A stretch of 64,000 bases of DNA, from positions 992,001 through 1,056,000 of the forward strand of contig VDMD01000008.1 of the NCBI GenBank assembly GCA_007026445.1, read 5' to 3'. The notes below the pieces were generated by a model. That model ran no database searches, was not told the DNA's origin, and saw only the letters and a list, made by a program, of their open reading frames with translations. This document shows, piece after piece, positions 45,148 to 57,500 of the stretch. The first letter of the stretch is position 1, and the number at the start of each line of letters is the position of its first letter. The stretch is from Schizophyllum amplum (taxonomy: Eukaryota; Basidiomycota; Agaricomycetes; Agaricales; Schizophyllaceae). The position numbers were made by a program, and so were the translations under genes.

Positions 45148-46784
45148 GTTGACTGCTATTTCGCTGCTTTCAGGCGTTGTCGTTCTGCCTTGAGGTGACG
45201 GTGAAGAGCAAGCCTATTCGCGGCGCCACAAAATGCGCCCACGTGCGAAAACGCGTAAGGTCACGTAGTGAGTGCATCACGTCACAAATGAACTTGGTCT
45301 CGACTTTCGCCCTGCTTTCGCCTGCGCGCAAGTGCCCTATGATGCGTTCCCGTTGTGCTTTTCTGATTCGACCTGAATTCTCGGCTACAAGTTGGAATCA
45401 GTCTCTTCATATGGACTCAGAGCTTTCATTTCTAACCGATATGAGTTTATTTTTCACTAGATAATGGTAAAAGCATGGTGTGCAGTGAAAAGCATGCATG
45501 AAAAGCATGTCCGGAGCATTATTTGAGCCTAAAAGCGCATCTGTAGCATTTTTCTCATAGCAGAAGTGAAAATTTATGAGGCTGGAGTAATCTACAGCAC
45601 TGTCAAAGCAAAATATGTCTTTCCAGAAGCATTTTTCCAGCAGTTGCTGTACAGTGCAGCAACCCGAGAGCGTACTGGACCATTGATGTTACATTGGCGT
45701 GAATATATGAGGATAACCAAGGCTATCTCAGCGCCTCAGTATCTTAATCTTTATTTATCTTCCCGGGGGTGCTGAGATTCCCATTTCCGGAGGGGTTCGA
45801 CCAGGGTTCGAGCTACTACGGCAATTGCCGAATCTCGTGTCGTCCTGACTTGCGTCTTTATCACCCTCATTATCAATGCCTACACATCACCAGCTACTGT
45901 TGTGCACCCTACCGCTTTATTCTGTAGGACTTTCAGGACTGTAAGGCTCACAAAGGCCAAGAAACGAGCTGAGGACTCAGGGTCGTGCTAAGTCACGTGT
46001 GGTGCCGGAGCCGTAAGCGGCAAAGCCCGAGCAGCCCTCGGCGCTCAACTGTTTCCTGCATGGATGTTGTCCCAAGTGCATCCACACACGACTATAATGC
46101 TCCTGATATATGTTTCTGCAAATACATTGCTATCTTATGCCAATTGTGCCGATAGAGTCTCGCAAGTGGCCTTCCAATGTCCATATCCTGCAACTGCAGC
46201 AATCAATGCTTCACGTGATTTGCTTTCCACGTTTTGCGCATGGTATTTTTTAGTGAAAAATAACGTCATAAACCGACGAAGAAAACGAGCTGTTGGCAAG
46301 TATATTGCTGTCCGAGCTGCATGTGCGGCTTTCGGTTCGGGCCGCTTCAAAGTCCACTGTCCGTGGTCGAGACCGCCTCGTTGCTCCCTACCGGAACGAT
46401 ATTTGCTGGTGAATGACTACAGGGATCGGAAGCGGCGCCCCGTACTGCTCCTCCTTTATACCGCAGGGCTTCGACCTTGCCTTGCACCCTTCAACGCGGT
46501 GCTGCATTCGCTCACGCCTGACGCATTGGTGGATACATTATCATAGGTACCGTGAACAAGGTTTACTGAACCGATAGGCCGTTTCTATTGCTTATCCAGT
46601 CAGTCGTGGGCCGTGGCTCCACACACGATGTGCATGGCCTGGTCTGGGCCCTCGACTCCAGAGTCGATGGCGTCGACCCCAGTGCGGTTTCCAATGCCAA
46701 CGGAACGGCGTCCATACGCGTGGATGCATGCTTCGCAGAAATTGGACCGTGAAAGCGAATGCAAAGTGCTCTCTTCGAACGGTC
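45148..46784. other. 1.6-kb intergenic region, AT-richer than neighbours
   Basis: No gene recognised. The part from 45460 to 45670 is AT-rich and has AAAAGCATG repeated three times, with inverted GCATTTTTC copies downstream. A 12-bp palindrome CGGCAATTGCCG lies at 45819-45830. The pattern suggests an old, decayed mobile element. Confidence 0.4.
45465..45650. repeat. Cluster of AAAAGCAT / GCATTTTTC motifs
   Basis: Three direct AAAAGCATG copies near 45469, 45488 and 45500, followed by GCATTATTT, AAAAGCGCAT and two GCATTTTTC copies in the opposite sense near 45546 and 45629. This could be a degenerate inverted-repeat element. Confidence 0.4.
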
Positions 46785-49016
46785 ATGGACGTCTTCAACC
46801 TCCAGATCCTCGACGCCAGCATCATGCAGGTCGCCGCCCACCTCTCGCCCAATCAGAAAGCGGATCTTCTGTTATATGCTCTGCGAGGTCTGCCAGTGGA
46901 TGTGTGCGTTATCCGCAAATGATGCAGTGCGCGGACACGCTGATTTCACTTGCAAGCCGGCTGAAGACCGTCGTCGAGAACGCCATAGAGGCATGTCTGC
47001 AGATCACGTCCCTTTCGCCGGAAAATGTTGCAAAGGCACGCATATTGCGAGCAAGGTCAAGGCTCGCTGTAGGCGGATACATCAGTGCGCAGGAAGGTCA
47101 GGGATAGATCTCTCTCTCACACTCTCTCTCTCTCTCTTGCACGTCGCAGCCAGACTCATACAACGGTCTCAGATCTTCAGGCCGCTCTCGCAGCGGATCC
47201 AGAAAATCCGGAAGCCAAGGCCCTGCTGTATCAACGGTCTGTCGCTGTTGAAAAGGTAAACGTATCTTGAGCCTTGAAGTTGTGCTTCTGAGCCTATCCG
47301 CAGCTGTTATCACCAGCACCACCACCGTCGAGGAGGACTCCGTTTTCGACGGAGATATGGAGGGAAATTGCACTCTTCCTGCCTCGCCTGGAGCTGAAAA
47401 AGCTGCTCTTTGTTCCTAACGCCTTATCCCGTGTCGCGTGCCAGCTTCTCTTCCGAGAGATAGACATACACCTGTCGTCCTCACACGACGAACCCAAGGC
47501 CGACTGGGCTGCAAGACCAGGATCAGTGTCCCTGACGAAGAGCGACGCCGAGCGGAGCGCCGACATTCTCACGAGGATCATCACAGACCCTGCCTTTGCG
47601 CTCTTCGTGAAGAAGATCCGTATATTTGCGTCGGGGGACCTCAGAGACGGTGCTCTGGACTTTGAGATAGGTGAGACAGTGCGCGCTACTTCGTCTGATG
47701 TCTAGGTGGCTGACACTGGCTCTAGGGATGCTCACCAATGCCTTTTCGCGGCTACAAAACCTGCACGGGGTACATGTCTGTGCGGGCTACAACGGTCTGT
47801 CCTCTATCCTGCGGCTCGTCCAGTCTGCCGCAGGTCATATTCATGGTCTGTCCATCGAGTGCGTGTACGTTGCAGATGCAGCTACGCTTGCTCCGGATTG
47901 ACATTTGACCTAGATCCTTCGATGGTCCGCTGGACCTTTCCTTCCTGAAGCTCAATCGCCTGTCTACATTTTCGTATACGTGTCCACATCCCGTCTCACC
48001 CTCAAGCATCCCTGATCCGGCCCTCTCATCCGCATCCACGATCTGTCGCTCCGCGTCCGAATTTATTTCTAGAAACCGCCTTACACTACGGCAGGTCAGC
48101 GTCAATACGTCGTTATGGCCCTTCCCCTCCACCGCGCTCTCCATCCGCAACCTCACACATATCTCCTTCTCTGGTCTCTTCGCGCACAATACGCCCGCCT
48201 TCTCCGAGATCCTCACCCATGGCAGGCAGCTTGAGTCGCTGACGCTTCGCTGCCTCTTCGACGCCTGCAAGCCGTCACAGTGCTTTCGCACACACGCTAA
48301 CGCGCTACCCTTTCTGCGACACTTCGCCTTCACGGTCCGCGCAGCACCACACGCCAATCGGACCGCCGACCGCGATCTTTTCCCTGCCATCGCGGACTTC
48401 CTGCGCGACCGTAAGGACATGCGGGCTGTCGAGCTGCTCGTACCGGAGGACGCCACCATCCAGCAGGAGCTTGGCTTTGGGGCCGCGGTGTGGGGCATGC
48501 TCCCCTCGCTCGCTGCACTGAAAAGCCTGACTATCACCTACCCACCTGACCTTGCATCTGGTCTCGCCCCATGGCTGGTCCCTCGCACCGTCGAGGCGTT
48601 GGAGCTGTACAGCATTAATTGGAGCATGGCTGAACCCGCACCGTTCCTAAAGGTATGCTTCTCATGCGAAATATAATAACGCGCAGCTTCCTGAAGACGC
48701 CTTACAGCAGTTGAGCAGCGGAATGCCCCAGGGTCTTCGTTACATCGCCTTCTCCGACTTCCCGTTCAGGTCGGGTCCGGCACTCATCCCGATGCATGGC
48801 TTTCAGTCGGTGAAGGTCATTCGAGTGGGTGCCAGCTACTTCACTGTCAGGAGAACACCGGACGCTCCTGGGACGTCATTGCTGGCAGTAGGCGATACGG
48901 CGTACGAGACCGAACCCTGGCCACGAAGGAGGGTCCTGTATCACGTAGATGAATGGTTGGAATGGTATGAGTGCGACGCCGCAACACTCTATCGCGACAG
49001 GTCGATATGTGTCTGA
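46785..49016 (+). CDS. TPR and F-box-like protein (5' end uncertain)
   Basis: Related in layout to the TPR/F-box gene at 16.7 kb. Supported parts: a TPR-like segment about 46922-47099 (ADTLISLASRLKTVVENAIE, ENVAKARILRARSRLA), an exon 47177-47254 (DLQAALAADPENPEAKALLY), and an F-box exon from about 47303 (RRTPFSTEIWREIALFLPRL, ELKKLLFVPNALSRVACQLL). A leucine-rich region follows, in particular a long exon of about 47930-48652 (RQLESLTLRCLFDACKP, ALKSLTITYPPDL), and a last exon of about 48710-49016 ending RDRSICV. The intron 47100-47176 contains a (CT)n run. How the first exon (MDVFNLQILDASIMQV) joins the TPR part is unresolved; a small frame correction or an unseen intron near 46885-46925 is needed. 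Confidence 0.65.
47107..47138 (+). repeat. (CT)n microsatellite in an intron
   Basis: ATCTCTCTCTCACACTCTCTCTCTCTCTCT lies between the donor near 47100 and the acceptor near 47176 of the TPR/F-box gene and extends its polypyrimidine character. Confidence 0.8.
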
Positions 49017-49284
49017 ATATCTTTCTGTTTTCGGATTGCCATCGCGTCAACGCGATCTACTCTTTCACGACATCATCTAGCCGACCACATCTGCATTACT
49101 GGCTCATACATATTACGATGCTCTACTAGGATATAAGTAAACACGACCGCTTATGCACTAGACTATAAGTAACGTGCGAGAAAAAGAAAAAGGAGAAAGG
49201 TACAACAACGACAGCAAACTATAGAGAAACTACTTAGCAGATACCAGCAAGATCGCAGCAACGGGTCCTTGCAGGCAGATGGAG

Positions 49285-52200
49285 TCATGACCGCGGTCGA
49301 AGTTTCGCGCCACCCCTTTTGCTCTGGCTCCTCGCTTTGGACGCTGATGGCGGGGGCCCGTTCACCTCGACGATGTCTATGTCCGATTCCGATGATTCCT
49401 CGTCCATTGCTTCCGCAACTTGCTTCTTCTTCTGCTCCTCCTTCTCTTTATCTTTTTCCGCCTTGGCTTTTTTGTACTTCGCGGACTCCTCCTCAATGAT
49501 CTCCTTCAGAGTCTGCCGCATCGACCCCACTTCCTCTTCATGCCACACCTTCTTGCGCTCTCCGTGATCGCGGCTTTTCTTCCTCTCCGCCTGGACTATG
49601 ATCAGAAAGCAGATGCGACAGGACAGCATGAATACGTACGCAGATTTGACGCAAGTAAAAGTTGGGATCGCTCAAGAACGTGCGGAAGAAGTGTATGAGG
49701 TAGATGCCGCAGTCGCAGAAATTGGGTTGAACGGGAACCTGCCATCAGGGTGAGCGTCTAACGATTTCGGACCTTTGATAGAATACTAACCGAGGCCATT
49801 TTGCCCTTGACATCCGATACATTCTCGACCCCTTTCTTGTCCCGAGCCTCCAGTCCGAGATACGTATTCAGCTTCTTGACAGCCGACTGATGTTGGCTAC
49901 CAAGCGAGTCGAAGGTGATGACGAGGGTTCTATCAGGGCTGTGTCAGCTATGGCCCTCATAGAAGACGCTCGTCATCACTCACTGGTCTCTGCGCAAAAG
50001 CTCCGGTTCCGCCTCACCGTCCTGTATTTCGATGTCGTCCGAAGGCTCTGGTTCCGCACGTTGCTTCCCCTTGGCCTTCTGCGACTTCGCGTTCTTGGAC
50101 CCGTATGTCCGCCTCACGGGATGCGAGCCATAGAACTGCGCAGGCTGGATGCCGCCTGTCTTCGGCGTCTCTTCGTCCGATAGTTCATGCACGACGGGCT
50201 TCTTCTGCACGACCCGCTCATGCCTGTCGCTCGACTGGCGCAGCGTAGACTCCCCATCGTCGTCGAGCACCGAGCTCGGGTCCTTCGCAGTCTCCTTCAG
50301 CGAATCCTGCAGCAAGAGGGGGTCGGAAGAGGAGCTTTCATCGATGTGCATGGCGTCCATGTTCTGTGACATATCCGCGTCCTCCTGCGACGCCATCGGC
50401 TCTTTGTCGTCGTCCGAGAGTGTTCGCATGGTAACGTCACCGTCAGCATCGTCGTCTGTCGTGTCTTCGATTGCCGTGAGCGGCGAGCCCGACTGGCGAT
50501 ACCGATCCGCCGAGGGCGACCGGCCGACGTCCGCAGTGGTTGAGTAGTCTCCCAGCGAGTCCGGCACGACAGAAGAGTGCCTTGACGGCGTCGACCCCGG
50601 TTCGGCTTGCCCCTCAAAGTCAAGCGATTCGTCGAACAGTTGGTTCGACACCTCCCTCTCCTCCTTCATCGTGTCGCTATGCGGGTGCGAGAATAATGGT
50701 GAATACTCCTTCCGCTGATGTACATTTTCCATGTCCTCGTCCTCAGCAGGGGCGGGCGAGCGTTGTGGTGAAGGTGTCGGCGGGACTTCCTCTCCCTTTG
50801 AAGTAGGTGGTGGGGTGGGCGCACGCGATTCAGCTGCCACGACGTCTCTGTTCGACCGTAGGCTCTGCCGCCGGGCTTCGGGCGCCTCATCCACAGACGG
50901 CGGCTTTAGAACCTTGTCTGGCCGGTATATCAATGCCATATACCAATGTAGGCTGAACTCAACGTAAGCGGACATCGACGCGAGTGTTATAGCCACATAC
51001 CTTTCGTTGATGGGCACGAAGATGAACGACTTCGCAAAGAGATCGAACTTGTTTGTCCACTTGCGAACGCTTTGATAACCCTCCATGAGGCCATCCCTGT
51101 AGGCGAAATTGACTGTCAGTCGCCTGCTATAGTAAATATATGCGCCACATACCCCCTCTTCTCCGTCAGCTTCTTGAAGAAGAACGAGCTGAACAGGTGA
51201 ACCTGCTCGCCGAGGGCGGGATCCCTCGTTTGCAGCTCAAGAAGGAAATACCTATAAGAATTGATCAATAAGAATACCACGCACACCGGCATCCAACGCA
51301 CTTGAGCGCGAACTCCAAGATCGTATCGTTGAGGAACTCGCCCGGCTCAAGCCGAGCCACATCGGCGTTCGTGACATTGACCGCGCCAGGAACGCCGTAC
51401 GGGAAGGAGAGCACGCTGGTGAATATACAAGTCAGCGTCAGACGACACAACAAGATCTGCGCCACAAAAGCCCACTGACACCTCGTCGGGGTCCACATTC
51501 GGTCGCCGCGGCTCGCGCGCCTCGGCGTTCTGTCGCATGGAGCGTCGGGATCTTGGGGGGACGTTCACAACTCCTCCATCTTCGTCCCACGACGGGTCGC
51601 GCTGCTTTGGCTGCATGCGCGCTGCAGCCCCGGAATTACGGGCTCTCGAGGGCCGGGTCTGCAAAGCCTGCGGCACGGAGCTCTCCTCGTCCGTCCTGGA
51701 GCGTAGAGACCCTACCCGCCTGGAAGAAGATGCCTGTGGAGGTGCGACTTCCACGATATACGGTTCGTCGCCACCGGTAACATACTCCTCTTGCTGCCGA
51801 CGCGCACCATCTGTAAGCATGGCCCAGGTGTCCTTGTTCGCATTGATATACGCGACTTTCTTGATGCGGCAGAGAACACTAAAGAAATTCTCGAATGTAG
51901 ACATTTCGTTCCTGGACAGAACAAACTTGAGGATCAAGTGCCCCCGCGCTGACGGTTCGCCTCTCGGAAAATGAGCCGCGAATGCCCGCTGACAGGCATA
52001 GAAACGCACCCTGCATGAAATGCGTATCCGCCAAGGGCGTTTTCATCGTAACTCTGCCGTTCGGGCGCTCCGTCGTAACGAGGTCGACCACATTGACGTG
52101 CTTGTCTCCTTCCATGTAAGCCTTGCGAGGATCCGTGGACTGCTCCAGGCTTTCTTCAGTATGGCACGCTGAGCGCAGACAGGGCGCTGTACGTTACCGT

Positions 52201-53317
52201 CATTTGGTCGATGTCGGCCCGAATATTGTCGCATATAACCCGCAGCTTGTTGTCGTGCATAATATGCAGGAAATTAGGACCGAAGATGAGGTAGGAGTCT
52301 TCCTCAACGAGCAGCGTCCCGAGGTGATAGCACGCGATGCGGATTCGGCCTGTTTCCTCGCGTTTGGTCTCTATCTTGTCGAGTTTCACGCCCGGTGGAG
52401 GGAAGCTGTTCTGGTGGGGCGTGTGAGAGGCGACATTTTTATGAGCGTCGTCGGCGAACCTTGCCCTTCATCTTATCCGCCATTCGGGTAGGTTTCTGGA
52501 GTTGCCTTAGATCGTAGTGAGGGATGGTGGGGCCTCGGGTTTGCTGATTGCGTTGGGATTGCAGCAACTCCACTGCAGGCTTGTTCTTCGCTTCCACAGG
52601 GTGTGCTTGTTCATACTGATGTGCCATCTCAAGAACTCTGCTAGGAGATTTGGCTTTGGTTGGCTTCCACGGCGCGTCGTCCTCCGAAGTCTTATCGACT
52701 AAGTGAACCTTTGGGGGACACCGTATGGCTGGTGCTGTTGAAGAAGTGCTGCCTACAGGAAAGATGGGCAAAGGGGAGTCCTCAGGAGGGGATATGGCGT
52801 ATGGGATGTCGTCGTCGTCAACATTGATGATTTCGTGTGGCTCCACAGGCCTAGACGAGGAAGGACGGGGGGCGCGTCGCGACGAAGATGGTGTGGGGTT
52901 TGAATATCTGGCCCGCATGCGTTCAGTGGCATCGCCATCGGGTATTATGTCGAAGCTGTGGGGTTTGTGGTTGGGGATCTTGGAGCGGTTGTCGAAGGAG
53001 TCTATGGGATCACAGGATAATTCGCCAGGCGACATGGATTTCGCAGCAGGACGGCGCTTGTTGGCTACGTGGGTCGGGGGATCAGCAGGAATATACACAC
53101 ACAGTCAGGGCTGCGAGCACTCACATTGTTCTACGCGTCGTTTCTTCTGCAATGGTTCTCCCCTCGACGACTCTCCTCTCTGCGGCACAGGCACCATGGT
53201 GGCGTACTTTGGATTATTGGAGGAGCCGTCTCGAGGCCGCTTAGGCGTTATGCCGTCCTTGAGGCGGCCAGAAAATGGATTCTGACGCGTTTCTGTCAAC
53301 CCTAACTCTTCCAACAC
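49285..53317 (-). CDS. Ulp2-type SUMO protease (C48 cysteine protease)
   Basis: Nuclear SUMO-deconjugating protease of the Ulp2/SENP6-7 branch, more than 1000 residues. About eleven or more exons; the first lies near 53317-53100 and its start codon is unresolved. The N-terminal third is disordered (a SIM-like EIINVDDDDIPYAI). A PH-like region follows (GRIRIACYHLGTLLVEEDSY, GHLILKFVLSRNEMSTFENF). The protease domain begins at YGVPGAVNVTNADVARLEPG with EFLNDTILEFALKYFLLELQ. The catalytic His is in SLHWYMALIY (codon near 50946), the Asp in LVITFDSLGSQHQ (near 49908), the oxyanion Gln in PVQPN and the Cys in FCDCGIYLIHFF (49709-49711). A roughly 320-residue acidic/Ser-rich insert separates His from Asp, as inserts do in SENP6/7. 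The C-terminus is Lys/Glu-rich with a SIM-like DIDIVEV. Confidence 0.85.
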
Positions 53318-54064
53318 ATCGAGCTAGTGAGCTCACCATTGCGGTCACGGGCGACGGTGTAGGGATAACTGTAGCTCTGTCGCTCCAAGTCCTACCATCC
53401 GTTCAACTGGGATTCAAGGCGCCTGCCCACGATGACGCTCACCGGACAGTCCTATCAGGCAAACCGTAAAAAACAGAAATAATTTGTGATTCGTCTTGCC
53501 GCATCATCCGCTGCGGTCATGGGCAGCGATGGACGCTGGGGAGGGTGCTAGTGGTCGCGGACAAGGATATGCGCGCCAAATGAGGCAGGCGGTCTGATCA
53601 GCAGGTCGGCCCGGCCTCCGATTGCAGATTATTGGTGGCTACTGGGCTCACGGCATCTGCAGGGCATGACATCGACTAGCAGATACATTCACTGAGAGAA
53701 ATAGGACGCGCAATGCACTATAGCTATGTATACTGTTGTTGTTGCAGGGTCATTTCCACCGCAGGGCGCAGTGCCCTTCAAGCTAGCCGCTTCACGCAAG
53801 ACAGCCTCGACGATGAACCGTACAATGATCATACCGTCAACCACTCTGTAGGAGCGCGAGGACTCATGTATGATCGTATATCGCGGGCATGATCGTACTC
53901 TGCCCACCGTGAGACGGCAGGGAAAGGTCGCTATGACGCCCATGCTCATTGCTCATTCCGAGAACACTGTGGATCGTCAGAAGAGCAGCAAAGGTGAAGA
54001 GAGATTCGGGTGCTCACAACATCAGCATATTGCAGAAAATACTGGGCGGTAGATGGTTCAAGCT
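53318..54064. other. Intergenic region, no gene seen
   Basis: Upstream of the SUMO protease gene and 3' flank of the small Lys-rich gene. A 5' exon of the protease may extend a little into 53318-53360. Confidence 0.35.
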
Positions 54065-54383
54065 TCAAGGCTCAGATGGGGGCAATTTGGCAGCCTGTTC
54101 CCTGGCTTTTTTCCTGCTTCCCATCATCAAGTCGACGTAGTCCGCGCCCCCAAGCACAGGGCCGTCTGCTGCACGCCCCTGCTGCTGCGCCTTCTGCTTG
54201 AGGTTGGCCTTCTTCTTCGAGTGCTGAATTGTTGCAGCGGAGGCGGTGGCGCTAGGCTTTTGCGCGATCGCCTGCGAGACAGAAGACGCGGTCTTCTTCT
54301 GTGAAGCATGTCAGCCGATGGGTCCTCCTACAGCATATTGTGATACTTACCACGCGCTTGCACATCTTCGCACTCTTCCCCAT
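54065..54383 (-). CDS. Small Lys/Ala-rich protein
   Basis: 88-residue protein made of two exons on the minus strand, 54383-54351 and 54298-54065, with a 52-bp intron (GTAAGT...CACAG). The product begins MGKSAKMCKRVKKTASSV, has a basic middle (IQHSKKKANLKQKAQQQG) and ends GGADYVDLMMGSRKKAREQA then AKLPPSEP. The compact Lys-rich body with a GGADYV-type C-terminal motif suggests a small nucleolar or ribosome-associated protein, but I cannot name a family. It is divergent from the Bbc1-like gene with 211 bp between start codons. Confidence 0.7.
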
Positions 54384-54594
54384 GGCTGCACCTTACGTTC
54401 AGCACGGCGACGATGAAGGATCAGGAGAAGGGGGATCTTGCCGGCCCGACTTGCCGGAGGCCAAATCGACGTCAACTTCATTCGACGCGCGTGCTCATCG
54501 CCGACCACGCGTGCTCATCGCCGGCCACGGTGTCGAGCCCACCCGCTGATCTCTCCACGATAACGTTAAACAAACGCTCTTGTCCCACACTACC
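54384..54594. promoter_or_regulatory. Divergent promoter with 19-bp tandem duplication
   Basis: Shared upstream region of the small Lys-rich gene and the Bbc1-like gene. At about 54487-54528 the unit CGCGTGCTCATCGCCGACCA occurs twice in tandem with one change (GACCA/GGCCA). Confidence 0.45.
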
Positions 54595-57500
54595 ATGTCC
54601 GACCCGCCCGCGCGCAAAGTCGGCTCCCTACGCGATAGGATTGCCGCGTTCGAGAAGCCCCAGGCAGCCGCACCCGCACCGCCCGCGCCCCGCCCCAAGC
54701 CCGGGGGCCTCTCGAGCTGGAAGCCCCGCTCGCCCTCGCCGCCGCCCACCACCAACACCACATCACAGGATGCCGCTGCGGAGGCGAAGCGCGCTGGGAT
54801 GTCCGCGGCGGATGCCAAGGAGGCGATAGGGAAGGGCGGCAGCCTCAAGGAACGCATGGCCGCGCTACAGGGTAGAGGTGCATTCGGTGCGCCTGCGCCG
54901 CCCGTCGCGCCAAAGCCGGCGACAGAGAAACCGAAATGGAAGCCGCCGCCGCCGCCGGTGCGGTCGCCCACGCCGGTGGAAGATGAAGAAGTTTCGAAGG
55001 TGGAGAAGGAGCTTGGGGCAGAACCGAGCGCAGAGGCGCAGTCTCCGCCTTCTAGGAAATCTACAGAAGAGGCACGCCCTGCGAAGGAGGATGCCCCCGC
55101 TGAGGACGAAGCTGAACGAGAGGCGCCTACGGAAGGCGAAGCTGAGGAGAAGGAACAGAGCCCCGAGGACGAGGAGCGGGAGCGCCGCGCAGCCATCGCG
55201 GCTCGCATGGCGCGTCTCGGTGGCGCTCGAATGGGTATGGGGGCGCCTGTCTTTGGACGCGCTCCTCCCAAGCCGGAGAAGAAGCCCGAGCCAGCGGCTG
55301 CGAAGCCCAAGGAGGACGAGCAGTCTGGTGAGGAGGCGCCCAGTACGTCCATACCCTTCTCATCTCGATAGGCGCCATAATTCATCACATCTACAGAATC
55401 TCCTCCCACCTCTCCTCCCATCGCCGCCCGCTCGCCACCAGTCACATCAGGCCGCCGCCAATCGCAAGGTACGTTCTCATTTCATCGCATATATGCCCAT
55501 GCACCTTTCCATCACACAGGTATCCCTCTCTCCATAGCACATATATACTCTTTCCCTCGCATATATGCCCATCTTCCCATCACACTCTCCTACCCTGGCA
55601 TATCTGTCGCTTGCTCACACGCATACATCGAGTATACTAACGCATATACCAGATTACTTCGGCCAAGAGAAGCAGCCACAGGAGAAGAAAGATGCGCTTT
55701 CGCCCGGTGCCGATACGGACATGTTGTCGCCGGGTGCTGGTGGTGCGCTCTCGCCGTCGCTACCCGATGTGCGATCTCCCGACGGCACGCTACTATCCCC
55801 GCCCATCCAGTCGCCACCAGCGTCAATGCCTCTGCCCGCGGCCCCCCGCCGCGCAGGTCCGCCCAGGAGGAAGGCGCCGAAGTCTCCATCGCCCGCGCCG
55901 CCGCCGCCGCCCATTGAGGCGGACGTAGCGTCCGCTAAACCGGCGAATGAAGAGGTCGCAAAGTCAGCCGAAGAGCCGCTCGCGAAGGCTACAGAGGAGG
56001 GCGCATCCACACCTGCGCTCGACGAGGTGATGAAGGATGGACAAGCGTCTCAACCCACGGACGATGTGGCTGTTAGTGCCGCCCACGAGGTCTCGATCTC
56101 GCTCGCGCCTGCCTCCGAAGACAAGCCCGCTAACGAAATTCTGAGAGACGGCGTGGTGGAGACGCCGCCATCAGACGAAGAGCGAGAGCCCGTATTCGAC
56201 AAGCAAGGCGACGCGCTCGACAAGCAGGGAGACGTGGAGAAGGAAGTGGGCGAAGTGTCGAAGTCGGCGGACACGAATGTCTCGATGGCACCGGGGAACG
56301 CTCTGCGCGAGGCTATGCTGGAGGAGCGCAAGTCATCGGTGGATGAGGGGAAACGCAAGTCTTCGGTCGACGAGAGTAAGCGGAAGTCATCGATGGAGGA
56401 GACCAAGCGCAAATCGACCATCGACGAGAGTCAACACCAACTTTCCATCCACGGAGAACAACATCAGGAGGAAGACGAGTTCCGACCGCCCTCGCCCGAC
56501 GCGCCGCCGCCCATGTCGGCCGACATAGTTGAGGACCGCCCGCCGAGGTCTGCCATCCCTGAAGACGACGATTTTCTCAGAGAGCCTGAGCTGCAGGAGA
56601 ACGATCTAACGTCGCCGACTACGCTCAAGCCCTCGCCTACGACGCCCAAGGATGCGCGCCATTTTGACGAGGCGGCTCCGCTTGCCGCGCCCGTTCGCTC
56701 TGCGTCCCCAGCTGAGGAACCATCGACGCCCCCCGCTGCTCAGGAGGAGCCGTCTGCACCCGCAGATGACGAGGAGGAAGATGAGGACGCCCGCCGCAAG
56801 CGCGTGGCGGCCCGCCTCGCAAAGATGGGCGGCATCAACCCATTCGCGCCGCCTCCTCCGAAACGGCAAGATTCGTCTAGCTCCGTCGCAGAGCCGCAGT
56901 CGCCCGCTCCCCGTGCAATTCCCCCGCCACGCAAGGCCAGCATGGCGTCGACAACGGGCAGCAGCCAGGACTCCTTCGAATCGGCAAATGACGGTAAATC
57001 TTGATTCTTCTCATCCTTCGTCTCTTGTATCTTCTTTCCTCAAATCTTGATTTCTCGCTTCACTTTCCCATCTACGTGGCCTCGATCTATAGACATGTAT
57101 TGCACTGTCTCTCGCAATATGCTCAATCAGATCTCTCTTCTTTGCAGTCCCCACCGTCGAAGATGTGTACGCGGCCGGCGTGAAGAGCGAGCGGGAGGAG
57201 GCCTTGAGAGAAACTCAAGACGACTCGCGTGCGGAGACGCCGACTGGTCAGGTGGACGCGGAAGACGCCGAGGAGAAGGACGTCCATGTGCCGCCACCGC
57301 GAGGCGATAATGCGCCGCGCGCAAGGGTGGAAGATCAGGAGGATTTGCCGCCATCGCCACCTGTGCGACGCACCACGCTTCCTCCACCGCCGCCGCGTAA
57401 GCCGTCGCTGCCAGTGCATGGCGAGCAAGGCGATCGAGCGCAGGTGCATTCGCATCCATCTGCACGTCGCTCTGATTCACCACCGCCCCGGTCGCTTTCG

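Noticed and set aside
45790..45835. Possible tRNA T-arm (GGTTCGA-like sequences)
   Set aside because: No paired stems, anticodon arm or acceptor stem could be built around it.
4426..49016. A secondary-metabolite or defence gene cluster
   Set aside because: No core synthase, transporter-plus-regulator set, or nucleotide-binding immune genes were found; the genes are mainly unrelated housekeeping functions.
54495..55445. 316-codon minus-strand open frame opposite the Bbc1-like gene
   Set aside because: Gly/Ser/Ala shadow of a repetitive Pro/Glu-rich coding exon on the plus strand.
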